Below, piece after piece: positions 9,492 through 19,772 of a stretch of DNA of 64,000 nt. The position numbers and the translations under genes are program-made. The notes under the pieces were generated by a model that was given only the letters and a program-made list of their open reading frames with translations, ran no database searches and was not told the origin of the DNA. Each line of letters opens with the position of its first letter. Positions within the stretch are counted from its first letter, which is position 1. Source of the DNA: Clostridiales bacterium (GTDB lineage Bacteria; Bacillota; Clostridia; Peptostreptococcales; Acidaminobacteraceae); contig JAEIOD010000023.1 of assembly GCA_016342415.1 (NCBI GenBank), positions 25,363 to 89,362 of the forward strand. Direction: 5' to 3'.

Positions 9492-12400
9492 ATGAAAAAA
9501 AGAATACTGTCTTTATTTTTAGCCATAACCATTTTCATGACATCTAGCGTTTTGAATTATGTAGTTGCTGATGTTGTGATTGGTGATGTGGAAGTCAAAG
9601 AAATTATATTTCGTAAAGTACACAATGGTTATGAAATATCAGGATCATATATTGAAATTTGGGGTGCTAATTTAGATCAGGCAACAATTCTATTTGAAAA
9701 TAGCATCAGTGGTTTTACGGATCAAATGGGTGATTTGCAAACCGATACACCTGGATTTAAAAAATATTTCTTCAATCAATCGGAAACCATAAACTTTGGT
9801 TCAAGACTTGCAATTGAAGGAACGCAATTTGATCTTGAACTTGATGTATTTCCTAACTTCAGTGACGCTGATGAAAAGAAATATAACATTGATAATGGTG
9901 ATTCTATCACTTTAACGGGTGCCAATTTAAAAAGTATTGATGGTACCAATATTAAAGCGAGTTATGGTAATCTAGAAAGACAATTTTTAGCCGATAACAC
10001 AGCCGGTTCCGATACAAGTATAACGATTGCAGCACCAGTAGCGGTACCTGGTGGGGTACTTGGTGAGCAATCAGTGAGTATTGAATCAAAAACAGTAGAG
10101 AATATCGGTGCTGAAACCTATAGTAAAGAGATAATATATGTGTATTATAATGCTTTTAGTCTGGTAGAAAATTTAGGGGTTAACTCACCAAATTTATTCC
10201 CAAATACAGGGGCCAAAGGGGATGAGTTTTATATCACCTCTGATAATATGAATCCCAATAGAGATTATCAGGTTTACTTTGTAACGGACTTAGGTCAAGA
10301 GTTAACAGAAAGCAATAAAGCTGAATTTGTATCTTTATCGATTGATTATGAACTGTTACAAGACAAATTAACTTTTAGAGTACCTAACAGAGTTGATTTT
10401 GAAGAGTTGGAATATACTCTAATTCTGACAGATACACAAAATGATTCTGTCATTGCCGAGCAAGTTTTAAGCGATAAATTCTCTGTAGTTGATGCGTCTT
10501 ATTTGCCGACAATTGAAGAAATTTATCCTACGCAAGGTCCTCAGGAAGGATCGGATGTTCAAATTGATGGTCGTAATTTGGTCTCTTTGAACATTCCGGA
10601 TCTGGTAGTTGATTCAGATATCAAAACAATCACACAAGATGCAGATGGTCTTCATATAACTTATGACAATGATGCCAATGGACCTAATGACTATCCTACC
10701 TATAACGGTACAGATGTTACTGTAAAAAAAGACATGGTTATGAAAATTGGTGGTAAAGTAACCTATCTTGAAGACAGTACTCCAGCCATTCGCTACAACC
10801 AAGCGACGATTGACAGTTTATTTGTAAGAGCACCGGCTGCAGATGATGCAGAAACCGATCCTTATAAAGATGTCAATATTGAAATGGTTATTACAATTGC
10901 GGCTGTTGACAATAGTTTTACCTACGTTTTCAGACAAAATGTTGTAGAAAAAGACGGATTTAAATTTATTCCAAGTTCTATTACACCAGTTGTAGATTCC
11001 ATTGTACCAGATACAATGCAAGTTACGGGTGTACCCGGTACTTATTTTACGGGTGAAGACATGATGCTTGTAATTGATGGTAGTAATTTCTTGGTCAACA
11101 GATACACAGATGATTTAGGAAATACGTATGTGAACCAACCCTCTATTTTAATAAAAACTTTAAACGATCAATCACTAAGCAACTATGATATATATATTAA
11201 TCCAAATGCGACTGAAACCAATGCTGGAAGTACCGTTACAGGGATTATATACGACATGAGTGATACGATTATATCAGGTAACAACTATTTGAAAAACGCT
11301 GACTCAACACCTTACAAACTAGATTTAAAGGTAGTTGATGAAAATGGTAATATTGTTGCCGGTACAACCAACAATGATGTTGGTACTAGAATTATTGCGA
11401 GAATTCCAAGAAATGTTCAAATAGACGTAGCTGATTTTAAGAATGTTTTGGTTGTTAACCCAACTAGAAATTCAAACATTCCTGGCAAGAAAAAAATGAC
11501 CGTAGAAGGTATAAAATTTGTCGATACAAATGATATTCCAATTATTGAGTCAGTTGAGCCTAATGTTGTTACCGTTGAAGGTAACGAGGAAATCGTAATC
11601 ACGGGTAACAACTTTCAAGAAGGCGCTAAAATATTCTTGGACGGGAAAGAAATTGTTGGATTCTCAAGAGACATTTCTCAATCCGGTGACAAGATTATCT
11701 TAACTTTCAATGCACCTCCAGGACCTGCTGGGAAATCACAGATTATTGTTCAAAACCCATCGGGTGGTTTGGCAACACAAGATTTTTATTATGTCACCAG
11801 TTTTAATAAAGATCCTATAATTACTAATTTCTTGCCGGCAAAAGGTACTGCTGAAACATATGTTATCATCAATGGTGAAAACTTCTTAAAAGAAGATCCG
11901 ACTGCTGAAACCTTAAATGGTTTAGATGCACTGAGAATCATAGGATCACGTGTTGAATTAGATGGTGCAGATGTAAATGACTATAATTTAGATATTGAAA
12001 ACAACATTACATTTAATACTTATACCGTACCAGACGTGTTACCATTTATGATTAAAGACGATTCTAAACTTAGAATTCAAATGACGCCATTTACAGAAAA
12101 CATCTATATCAAAGATGCTGCCAATATTTACTATTCTTTAAGCAATGACGGGGATGACAATCCTATGCTTACAGATAATTTAGGTGTTACTTATACCTTT
12201 AAGTTCGAATACGATTCTGTAAACTTGGTAAATGTTGTAAACATATACGATCAAACAGGTGCAAAAGTTGGTGATCTGGCTAGCGACTATAGTGATACTG
12301 TAAATGTAGGCGATAAAGTGGCCACTGCGGATATTACTTTGGATACAAATTATGATGGTACACCTGATAAAACATTGACTGTTTATATGAACAACAATAC

Positions 12401-15400
12401 TGTTTTTATCGGAAAAGAATCTGGTGGAGTAGAGATACCAAGAGTACCGGATTATGCAGAATCAGTTGTGTTTGTAGCAAACACGTCACCAGAAGAATTT
12501 TATAGAATGTATATTGATTTTGACAATACAATCAAGTTTACGAACGGTAAAGACAATTCTTATGAATTACTTGTTGAAACGGGTAGTTTGGTTATGAGGA
12601 AAAATGTAAGTGAAAAATTAGATTTTACAGCCATAACAGATACAGGATTCCAATTGAGTAATGGGATTACATTTACAATGGAATCTCCTTATAAAAAAGA
12701 TAGTGACAACAAAATTATAGGACATAGAGCAAAAGTGTTAAACAGAACACAAATCGCATTTACCGTACCACAGCTGACTTCTGGAAAAGGATATAAAACA
12801 TTAAAAGTAATCAATCCAGATACTAAGTACGATGAAAAAACAGATGAAGACGGCTTCTATTACATTGAACAGGCCAGTTCAAGTCCTAAAATCACATCAA
12901 TTACACCAGCGGAAGGTTCTGTTGATGGTGGTTATGTAGTGAAAATTTATGGTAAGGATTTTGAGGATTCCATGTCGGTTTATGTGGATGGTGTTTTGGT
13001 GCCGCCTACCGAAACCAATGTTGCTTTAGATGGTAGTTATGTTAATATCACCATGCCAAAACTGCTGAAAAATTTAGCAGAAGATTATGGTGTCTCGTTT
13101 TTAGAAGTGCCGGTTGTTGTTTTAAATAATGATGGTGGTACAGACTCGAGACCTAAAGGTTTTAAATATATCATTCCTAAATCATCACCACAAATTAATA
13201 CAATATTGCCATCTGGTGGTACAACCAATGGTGGTACAATTGTTGAGTTAGTCGGTTATGAGTTCAGATTCTTTGAGCCTTATAAAAACATAACAGGCGG
13301 ACCGGGTTATGATATTGGAGATGAGTTATTTGATCTATTTAAAGATGGTTTATGGAATGATCTTTTAGATCCGAATGTACCCGTCGGAGCGATTACAAAA
13401 CAAGCTTTTAATCCAGCACATCCATACTATAGTGAGTATTTAGTTTCGCCAATTTTGCCATCGGTATACTTTGGTGAGGAAAAAGCTGAAATTGTAGAGT
13501 TTGCCTCTGGATACTTAAAAGTTATTTCACCAAAGAATTTACCTGGCGATGTGGATGTATATGTAGTCAATAACGATTCAGGTGTTTCAAACAAAGTAAA
13601 ATATAAATATACATCTTCTAGTCCTACGATAAGTAGTATTAGTCCATCACATGGTAAAAAACAAGGTCAGGAACTAAGGGATTTCTATGGTTCTGGATTC
13701 TTTAAAGGTATTTATAAAGGATATCAAAATGATGTCGACACCGCGATTGTAGAACTGAATGATTTAGACAGTTCAATACGTTTTTCAGATATTACCAATA
13801 GAGATATCGTCAGAGGAGCACCGAATTCTGGTTTGATCAATGCTGAACGTGCAACCGTTGAGTTAGAAGGTTCTTTAAGAGTCGAGTATTTGGGAAGCAG
13901 TGATACAATCACAGTTTCGGTTACTGAAGATGGTAAAATCTATAGAAGAACATTCAATAATTACGATGATTCACAAATCTATATTCCGATGGAAATGTTA
14001 CGTCAGTTAGACGCAAGTAACAATCCGACGGGGGCTTATTACCATCCAATTGATACAAAAGCAGATTTACACGATGGTACAACTTATGAAGGCATCGTAT
14101 TTGAATATATAAAAATTGAAATTGAAGATAAAAGATTCTTGGTAGATAGAGGTTATGCTCCTAAGATCAAATACAGCAGTGACAACCATTTGATTGTGAC
14201 GACACCAAGTTATTATACAATTGGAAGTGTTGATGTTCTATTGACAAATCCAGACTTTGGTGAAGCTAAATCTAGGTTCCAATACACATTCCCAGCAAGT
14301 GAGCCAAAAATTTATCAAATAGGTCCAAGAGAGTTATCACCAGATGGTTCAAGCTACTATACCAAACGTACAGTTTTAGGTGGTACTCAAATTGAAGTGT
14401 TGGGTCTTGATTTTAGAGAAAACATCAAAGCATATATAGGGGATGTTGAGGCAAACATTGCTGAAAAATCAGTTATTGTTAAAACGATAAATGGCGTAGA
14501 TCAAACTTTTGATATTTTGATATTAGATGTTCCAGCAGGTCAACTCAATGAAGTAGGTTTGGAAAAAGCAATTGTTGTAACCAATACAGATTATGGTGTT
14601 GCCAATTCGTCAAATCCTGCAGACATATATGGTGATGATAAAAAACCAATGTTCTTTGTATATCAACAACCTTTATCAGCACCGGTTATCGATAGTATCA
14701 ATCCGAGTGAAACCTCGCAGTATGGTGGTCATATTATCACCTTATTGGGTTCAGACTTTAGAACAGGTGCTACTGTAACCATTGGATCCAAAGGTGGTGT
14801 ACCAATTGCCAGTACAAGTATTTCAGATCGAGGTTCAAAACTTACATTTGTAACACCGCAAGGAACATTGATTCCTGGTAAGAAAACAATTCAAGTGCAA
14901 AATATAGACTATGGTGCTTCAGGTAATGATAAATCAATTACCATTGTTTCTTATCCAACTGTTATTGATGATGTTGAATTTGTTGATGGCACAGATGTGA
15001 AATGGCTGTCCGTTGAAGGTGGTCAGAAGATAAGAATTAAGGGTGACAATTTCTATGAGGGTGCAAAGGTTATCTTTGGCGGTACAAGAACCAAAGATGC
15101 TGATGGTCTGACTGGAGAAAAAGGATTGTATAAAGACGATGTAAGATATAACATCGCAGGCGGATTTTTAGCAACCCAGGTGGAAGTTGTTTCACAAACA
15201 GAGATGATTGTAACCACACCGTTGATTGCTCTTGAAGATCCTTATACGATTACCGTATTAAACTCTGATGGTGGTCTATCTGATGATAACGTTAGTGTCT
15301 TATACAGTGTACCTGTACCAAGTGATCCTGTCGGACTTTTACTGGAGCTGATTGACAATCGTTATATTAGAATTTCAGATTATACAGCATCAGGTCACAA

Positions 15401-16304
15401 ATATTACGAAATCTACTATTATCTAGGGACTAAAACAACCTCAAGTATAAAAAGTAATGAGTATTTAGATATGCAGTATCTTGGCAGTACGGATTTAGAA
15501 CCGTTTAGACTACCGAGTATCAATGGTGTTGAAACCATAAAAAGTACTGAGCGATTGATTATTGGACTGAAAGCGGTCAATGAATTTGGTTCATCGGATT
15601 GGTCAAATCTAGAATTTTTAAGTTACACACAATTAAAAAATGTTGTCGAGTTAGGTGATCCAGATATAGATGGTGACATCGGTGTACCAGAGGGCAAGGA
15701 TTTCATTTCTGAAGTTGTCGGTACGGACTTGGTGACAACCTTAAGTGATAAAACCGATTTATCTTATATTTATATTGATTTATCAACACCTGACTTTGAT
15801 AACATAAGTACAAGGGTGATTAATGTACCAGGTAAGATGATTCAAGGCAGCAACTCAATAGTCCGTGTGGATTATAAGGATTTGGATATTCAGTTTTCAC
15901 CAATTAACTTAAATACAAAAGAGTTCCAGCAATTGTATTTGAATCAGAATGCTTACGGTAGAATTGAAACATCTGAAATTGAAGACGCTTATTCAGGTTA
16001 CATGCTAAACCAGGTTCCAAGAGGTTATAAAGTTATTTCTAAAGTTGTAACGATAGGTTATGATGCAAAAAACAATGACGTGACGACGCCGATTGGATCA
16101 TTAAAAGGTGCACTTGATATTGTAATGGCTTATGATCCGCTTATCTTATCAGGTTACTTTGAAAGTCAGATTGAAATGTATCGATTTGATAAGAATGCAA
16201 ACAGTTGGACCAAGTTAAATTATATGACAGATCAAGCGAATAATTTGGTTTCTACTAGAACCAGTTTACCAGGAGCATATGTGCTTCTAGTAAAGAGATA
16301 TTAA
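9492..16304 (+). CDS. Giant secreted protein with many IPT/TIG repeats
   Basis: A 2270-residue protein with a signal peptide (residues about 1-27, VVA cut). Much of it is a chain of IPT/TIG immunoglobulin-like modules, recognised by the repeated start P-x-I-x-x-I-x-P-x-x-G...GG...V-x-I-x-G-x-x-F. Clear examples begin near residues 339, 683, 775, 1135, 1232, 1378, 1732 and 1822, with more degenerate ones between. Residues about 1955-2060 look like a fibronectin III-type module, and the final 200 residues are a separate unassigned domain. No SLH, LPXTG or membrane anchor is visible, although the neighbour 9 bases upstream is an SLH protein. A role as a surface fibre or adhesin is inferred. Codon use is like the surroundings, and a strong terminator follows. 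Confidence 0.92.
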   Translation: MKKRILSLFLAITIFMTSSVLNYVVADVVIGDVEVKEIIFRKVHNGYEISGSYIEIWGANLDQATILFENSISGFTDQMGDLQTDTPGFKKYFFNQSETINFGSRLAIEGTQFDLELDVFPNFSDADEKKYNIDNGDSITLTGANLKSIDGTNIKASYGNLERQFLADNTAGSDTSITIAAPVAVPGGVLGEQSVSIESKTVENIGAETYSKEIIYVYYNAFSLVENLGVNSPNLFPNTGAKGDEFYITSDNMNPNRDYQVYFVTDLGQELTESNKAEFVSLSIDYELLQDKLTFRVPNRVDFEELEYTLILTDTQNDSVIAEQVLSDKFSVVDASYLPTIEEIYPTQGPQEGSDVQIDGRNLVSLNIPDLVVDSDIKTITQDADGLHITYDNDANGPNDYPTYNGTDVTVKKDMVMKIGGKVTYLEDSTPAIRYNQATIDSLFVRAPAADDAETDPYKDVNIEMVITIAAVDNSFTYVFRQNVVEKDGFKFIPSSITPVVDSIVPDTMQVTGVPGTYFTGEDMMLVIDGSNFLVNRYTDDLGNTYVNQPSILIKTLNDQSLSNYDIYINPNATETNAGSTVTGIIYDMSDTIISGNNYLKNADSTPYKLDLKVVDENGNIVAGTTNNDVGTRIIARIPRNVQIDVADFKNVLVVNPTRNSNIPGKKKMTVEGIKFVDTNDIPIIESVEPNVVTVEGNEEIVITGNNFQEGAKIFLDGKEIVGFSRDISQSGDKIILTFNAPPGPAGKSQIIVQNPSGGLATQDFYYVTSFNKDPIITNFLPAKGTAETYVIINGENFLKEDPTAETLNGLDALRIIGSRVELDGADVNDYNLDIENNITFNTYTVPDVLPFMIKDDSKLRIQMTPFTENIYIKDAANIYYSLSNDGDDNPMLTDNLGVTYTFKFEYDSVNLVNVVNIYDQTGAKVGDLASDYSDTVNVGDKVATADITLDTNYDGTPDKTLTVYMNNNTVFIGKESGGVEIPRVPDYAESVVFVANTSPEEFYRMYIDFDNTIKFTNGKDNSYELLVETGSLVMRKNVSEKLDFTAITDTGFQLSNGITFTMESPYKKDSDNKIIGHRAKVLNRTQIAFTVPQLTSGKGYKTLKVINPDTKYDEKTDEDGFYYIEQASSSPKITSITPAEGSVDGGYVVKIYGKDFEDSMSVYVDGVLVPPTETNVALDGSYVNITMPKLLKNLAEDYGVSFLEVPVVVLNNDGGTDSRPKGFKYIIPKSSPQINTILPSGGTTNGGTIVELVGYEFRFFEPYKNITGGPGYDIGDELFDLFKDGLWNDLLDPNVPVGAITKQAFNPAHPYYSEYLVSPILPSVYFGEEKAEIVEFASGYLKVISPKNLPGDVDVYVVNNDSGVSNKVKYKYTSSSPTISSISPSHGKKQGQELRDFYGSGFFKGIYKGYQNDVDTAIVELNDLDSSIRFSDITNRDIVRGAPNSGLINAERATVELEGSLRVEYLGSSDTITVSVTEDGKIYRRTFNNYDDSQIYIPMEMLRQLDASNNPTGAYYHPIDTKADLHDGTTYEGIVFEYIKIEIEDKRFLVDRGYAPKIKYSSDNHLIVTTPSYYTIGSVDVLLTNPDFGEAKSRFQYTFPASEPKIYQIGPRELSPDGSSYYTKRTVLGGTQIEVLGLDFRENIKAYIGDVEANIAEKSVIVKTINGVDQTFDILILDVPAGQLNEVGLEKAIVVTNTDYGVANSSNPADIYGDDKKPMFFVYQQPLSAPVIDSINPSETSQYGGHIITLLGSDFRTGATVTIGSKGGVPIASTSISDRGSKLTFVTPQGTLIPGKKTIQVQNIDYGASGNDKSITIVSYPTVIDDVEFVDGTDVKWLSVEGGQKIRIKGDNFYEGAKVIFGGTRTKDADGLTGEKGLYKDDVRYNIAGGFLATQVEVVSQTEMIVTTPLIALEDPYTITVLNSDGGLSDDNVSVLYSVPVPSDPVGLLLELIDNRYIRISDYTASGHKYYEIYYYLGTKTTSSIKSNEYLDMQYLGSTDLEPFRLPSINGVETIKSTERLIIGLKAVNEFGSSDWSNLEFLSYTQLKNVVELGDPDIDGDIGVPEGKDFISEVVGTDLVTTLSDKTDLSYIYIDLSTPDFDNISTRVINVPGKMIQGSNSIVRVDYKDLDIQFSPINLNTKEFQQLYLNQNAYGRIETSEIEDAYSGYMLNQVPRGYKVISKVVTIGYDAKNNDVTTPIGSLKGALDIVMAYDPLILSGYFESQIEMYRFDKNANSWTKLNYMTDQANNLVSTRTSLPGAYVLLVKRY

Positions 16305-16307
16305 TTA

Positions 16308-16341
16308 AAGCCGATGCATTTGCATCGGCTTTCTGTTTTTT
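16308..16341 (+). terminator. Terminator of the SLH/IPT operon
   Basis: A perfect 11-base-pair stem (AAAGCCGATGC, 16308-16318, with 16323-16333) closed by ATTT is followed by a T-rich run. It begins 4 bases after the stop codon. Confidence 0.92.
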
Positions 16342-16353
16342 GTTCAAATTGGA

Positions 16354-17364
16354 TTATTCACCAAAGACTTTGGACACGTCTTTCATTTTATCAATAATGG
16401 GAAGGTTGTAAGGACATCTCTTTAAACACTTGCCACATTCAATACACGCACTCGCTTTTACAGGTTGTTTGGCGTAGTATGCTGTCGCATAACCGACCAT
16501 ATTGTATCTGCTGTAATATCCTTCTGCTATAAACATGGCAGGAATATTGATGCCTACTTCACACGGTGCACAATAACCACATCTTCTGCAGAAATTGCCA
16601 TGTAATTCTTCAACTATTTTATCTGCTTCAATTTTTTCTTTTTCAGTAAAGACATAATTTCCAGTGGCGATTAAACTGTTTTGATACACTTCATCGGTTT
16701 GTTCCATACCTGGAATGACAAGTGAAACATTCTTGTTTTGCAAAATGAATTTGATGCTTAGACCACCATTTTCAATGGCACCACCGGCAATTGGCTTCAT
16801 GCAGATGACGCCAATATCTCTTTTATGTGCTTTTTCAAAGAGTTCTTCAGCCTGTCTTTCTACTAAGTTATATGGAAATTGAATCGTTTCAAATGGCATA
16901 TCATCAATTATATCCATCATCAGATCAACACTATGTGCTGTAATACCGATATGACCTATTTTTCCCGCTTCTTTTGCTTCCACTAATGCTTTATAAGCAC
17001 CAGTATCACTCATAACCTGTTTGTAGTCATCCATATCTTTTACCAGATGCAATTGATAGAGATCAATATAATCGGTCTGTAGATTTGTAAGACTTCTTTC
17101 CACTTCTGATGTCATCTCGTCAAAAGTTTTCGCCATAGATTTAGTGGCTAAAATAAACTGGTCGCGTCTGCCTTTTAAGGCATGACCTAAAAAGCCTTCA
17201 CTAACAGTATAACCTCTTGCGGTATCAATGAAGTTGATACCGATACGTGACATTTCATCTACAATTTCAGTTACTTTTTCCTGGTCAACTCGTTGTATCG
17301 GAATGCCGCCGAATCCTACACATACGACTTCTAATCCTGTCTTTCCTAATACTCTTTTTTCCAT
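16354..17364 (-). CDS. Aldo/keto reductase with C-terminal iron-sulfur domain
   Basis: The start is taken at ATG 17364, because the GAGGAG ribosome site lies inside the longer frame that opens with GTG at 17379. The 336-residue protein has the aldo/keto reductase barrel with the catalytic set Asp47, Tyr52, Lys75 and His106 (FIDTARGY, ATK, LYQLHLV). The last about 80 residues hold CRRCGYCAPC near residue 258 and CIECGKCLKRCP near 308. The second is a classical CxxCxxCxxxCP [4Fe-4S] site. This is the Fe-S aldo/keto reductase family common in anaerobes; substrates are mostly unknown, and electrons may pass between NAD(P)H, the cluster and a partner. It is a single-gene unit convergent with the IPT operon. 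Confidence 0.93.
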   Translation of the reverse strand: MEKRVLGKTGLEVVCVGFGGIPIQRVDQEKVTEIVDEMSRIGINFIDTARGYTVSEGFLGHALKGRRDQFILATKSMAKTFDEMTSEVERSLTNLQTDYIDLYQLHLVKDMDDYKQVMSDTGAYKALVEAKEAGKIGHIGITAHSVDLMMDIIDDMPFETIQFPYNLVERQAEELFEKAHKRDIGVICMKPIAGGAIENGGLSIKFILQNKNVSLVIPGMEQTDEVYQNSLIATGNYVFTEKEKIEADKIVEELHGNFCRRCGYCAPCEVGINIPAMFIAEGYYSRYNMVGYATAYYAKQPVKASACIECGKCLKRCPYNLPIIDKMKDVSKVFGE

Positions 17365-17597
17365 AAACACGCTCCTCACTAAACGTCATAATTATAGCAT
17401 ATATTTTTGTGTATGACTAAATCAAATATGAGTCAACTCGCAATAACAGATCAGTAAAGTGATACAGGAGCATCATATTTAATCCAGATAATAAAAGATA
17501 AGCATAGAAAAAATCAATACTTCTGTTCAATTTCAGTGAAGTTGTTGTTACTGAGATGTGCTCTTGTTATAATGAGAGATAATGATTGGAGGCTATT

Positions 17598-18644
17598 ATG
17601 TTTGAAAGAAGATTATACAAAGTGATATTGTTTATGACACTGATTATTTCGCTAATAAGTATAGTGGGCAATTTCATTATTGGTTTGCCTTTAATAATAA
17701 ATATCAAGTGGTTTGTATTATTTGCAATTTCATTTATTGGTTATATTAAGGAGCAGAAAAATAAAAAGTCCGATACCTATAAGTTTTTGTACTTCTTTTT
17801 TGTCATTACAGTGATCATTCCAGTAGGGTATATTGATGCGGGCAATCTATCGGGATCAAATAGTCTGGCTTATATGTTCATATTTATGATCAGCTCGGTT
17901 TTTATATTCAAAGGCATAGAACGGTATTCACTTGTTGCTTTGAATATCGGAAGTTATTTTGTACTTAGAACAGTGGCTTATCATATACCTACTTTTGTAA
18001 GAGTCTACTCGGATCGAATGTTGTTTTTAGATCAGGTTATTCAAGTGCCATTGGCAATGATAATGGCATATTTTCTTATTAGAGGCTTTTCAAATGCCTT
18101 TGAGGAACAGAAAAAGAAATTGGAAACAGATCATTTGGAATTACAGGAAATGCATGATCAACTGCAAGTGCTCGCTGAAAGAGATATGTTGACAAACCTT
18201 TATAATCGTAGAGGTTTTGATAAAATACTAGGGCAGATCAGTCAAGAGGAGCAAATGAAAAATGACGATATTTACATACTTATATTTGACTTAGACAATT
18301 TCAAAAATATCAATGATACATTTGGTCATACTGTAGGTGATAAAGTCCTACAGGATTTTTCAAAGGTATTAATCGATAAGGTCAAGACACCACATACCAT
18401 TAGTCGGTGGGGTGGTGATGAATTTGCAATGGTTTACAAAGGTAAAAGAAAGCATTTGGAAGATCTCATTTTTGAATTGAGAGAAAGTTATCACCAAATA
18501 GTAAAAAATTTAAAAATATCCTCTAGCATCAGTTTTGGTTATTTGAAATGGCATCATGAGGATGATGAAAATGCTGTGATAAGAAAAGCGGATCAAGCAT
18601 TATACAAGTCAAAAAATAATAAAATATTATCTATAATACAATAA
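17598..18644 (+). CDS. Membrane-bound diguanylate cyclase (GGDEF)
   Basis: The ATG at 17598 follows GGAGG, giving 348 residues. The N-terminal half has about five or six membrane helices (residues about 10-165), then a short coiled coil, then a GGDEF domain (about 185-345) with LTNLYNRRGF at its start and an intact RWGGDEF active loop. It should make cyclic di-GMP from two GTP at the inner face of the membrane. The product-inhibition site RxxD is absent (the four positions read K-T-P-H), so feedback control is probably weak. No c-di-GMP reader lies nearby. It is a single-gene unit. Confidence 0.92.
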   Translation: MFERRLYKVILFMTLIISLISIVGNFIIGLPLIINIKWFVLFAISFIGYIKEQKNKKSDTYKFLYFFFVITVIIPVGYIDAGNLSGSNSLAYMFIFMISSVFIFKGIERYSLVALNIGSYFVLRTVAYHIPTFVRVYSDRMLFLDQVIQVPLAMIMAYFLIRGFSNAFEEQKKKLETDHLELQEMHDQLQVLAERDMLTNLYNRRGFDKILGQISQEEQMKNDDIYILIFDLDNFKNINDTFGHTVGDKVLQDFSKVLIDKVKTPHTISRWGGDEFAMVYKGKRKHLEDLIFELRESYHQIVKNLKISSSISFGYLKWHHEDDENAVIRKADQALYKSKNNKILSIIQ

Positions 18645-18670
18645 CCAAGACATCTGTCTTGGTTATTTTA
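18640..18670. terminator. Strong shared terminator hairpin
   Basis: A 13-base-pair stem (18640-18652 with 18655-18667) includes the stop codons of both the diguanylate cyclase and the convergent AraC-type gene. It is followed by TTTT on the plus strand. Confidence 0.85.
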
Positions 18671-19556
18671 GTTCTACCGGTATATAAAGTTCAACAGTCA
18701 TGTGGTGATTGGAAGTCTTATCATATCGATAACGTTCTATAAGGTTGATGTTCGTGTTTTTTAGTTTAACCGGATTATGGATTAAATAATCAGAGTAAAT
18801 ATATTTGAGTGTCTGATCAAAAACCTCTGAATCGGTAGTGGTTAAAAATCTCAGGTAGAGTTGCCTAGGGAGATTTAAAACTCTAAAATCGGATGGCAGT
18901 TTTGAAATTTCCGTTACATAATACCCTCTGAAATATTCAAATGATATATTATCGTTCTTCTTTAAATCAATAGAAGTATTATAAGAAACGCCAACTTCAG
19001 GATTCCCAAAAGTATCTAAACCTTCAAGATGATCATAATGCATATCAACCTTCTTTTTCAAATGGGATATATCTTTATGGTGCTGTTGTTTCCACAAATG
19101 AGTTGGTGTTGATAAGCCAATCAATGTAGCAGAAGGCATGGTGATAATCTCGCTGTTTTTATCGAAAACATTCTCACATGTGCTGGTATATTTATGATGA
19201 TTAAAAGCGGGGTAGAGTTCAGTACCGTCAAATGTTTTATGGTATTGTCTCGAGGATATACGAAATTCCTGTTTTAATATCTTTGATACGACTCTAAGTG
19301 AGGCGAGATTGGCATTATGAGCGACTTTAATCAAAGGTATCTTTTTATTAGAAGATGCCCATCTATATAATTGATCAGATAGACGTCTTTTTAATATGTA
19401 TTCCATTAAAGGCACACCTATAATATGTTTAAACAATTGATAATAATGAAACTCTGAGATATCATATCGGTTACATAATTCAGTTGGATTAAACGACCGA
19501 TAAAGGTTCGATTCTATGTAATTGACGCTTTCTTTTATTATTTCTAAATTGTCCAT
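18663..19556 (-). CDS. AraC-family regulator with C-terminal effector-binding domain
   Basis: A 297-residue protein. The N-terminal 105 residues form the double helix-turn-helix of the AraC family (NYIESNLYRSFNPTEL, then FKHIIGVPLMEYILKRRL and the second helix-turn-helix around residues 60-90). The remaining 190 residues resemble the GyrI-like or integron-type effector-binding fold used by Rob and SoxS relatives to bind small hydrophobic ligands. This order, DNA-binding first and ligand domain last, is as in Rob. It is divergent from the lipoprotein esterase gene 216 bases away, which is a possible target. The second helix-turn-helix is rather degenerate, so DNA binding is less certain than family membership. 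Confidence 0.85.
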   Translation of the reverse strand: MDNLEIIKESVNYIESNLYRSFNPTELCNRYDISEFHYYQLFKHIIGVPLMEYILKRRLSDQLYRWASSNKKIPLIKVAHNANLASLRVVSKILKQEFRISSRQYHKTFDGTELYPAFNHHKYTSTCENVFDKNSEIITMPSATLIGLSTPTHLWKQQHHKDISHLKKKVDMHYDHLEGLDTFGNPEVGVSYNTSIDLKKNDNISFEYFRGYYVTEISKLPSDFRVLNLPRQLYLRFLTTTDSEVFDQTLKYIYSDYLIHNPVKLKNTNINLIERYRYDKTSNHHMTVELYIPVELK

Positions 19557-19772
19557 AATGACCTCACTTACTTTTATATTGAACTAAAAAGTCGAAATAT
19601 TCAATTTTTTCGTTGAAAAAGTATTTCAATATGTAATAATATACTAGAAGAAATCATTAAGGTTGGTACTAATTATGGAAAATTCATTTTATGTGTTTTC
19701 AGATCTGTTATTAGATAAAAGTATTTTCCGGTATCCTAGATGGGTATAAGTATGACAGAGAGGTGTTAAGTC

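Noticed and set aside
19675..19749. 24-codon frame upstream of the lipoprotein esterase
   Set aside because: Only a weak ribosome site and no recognisable feature; a chance frame is more likely.
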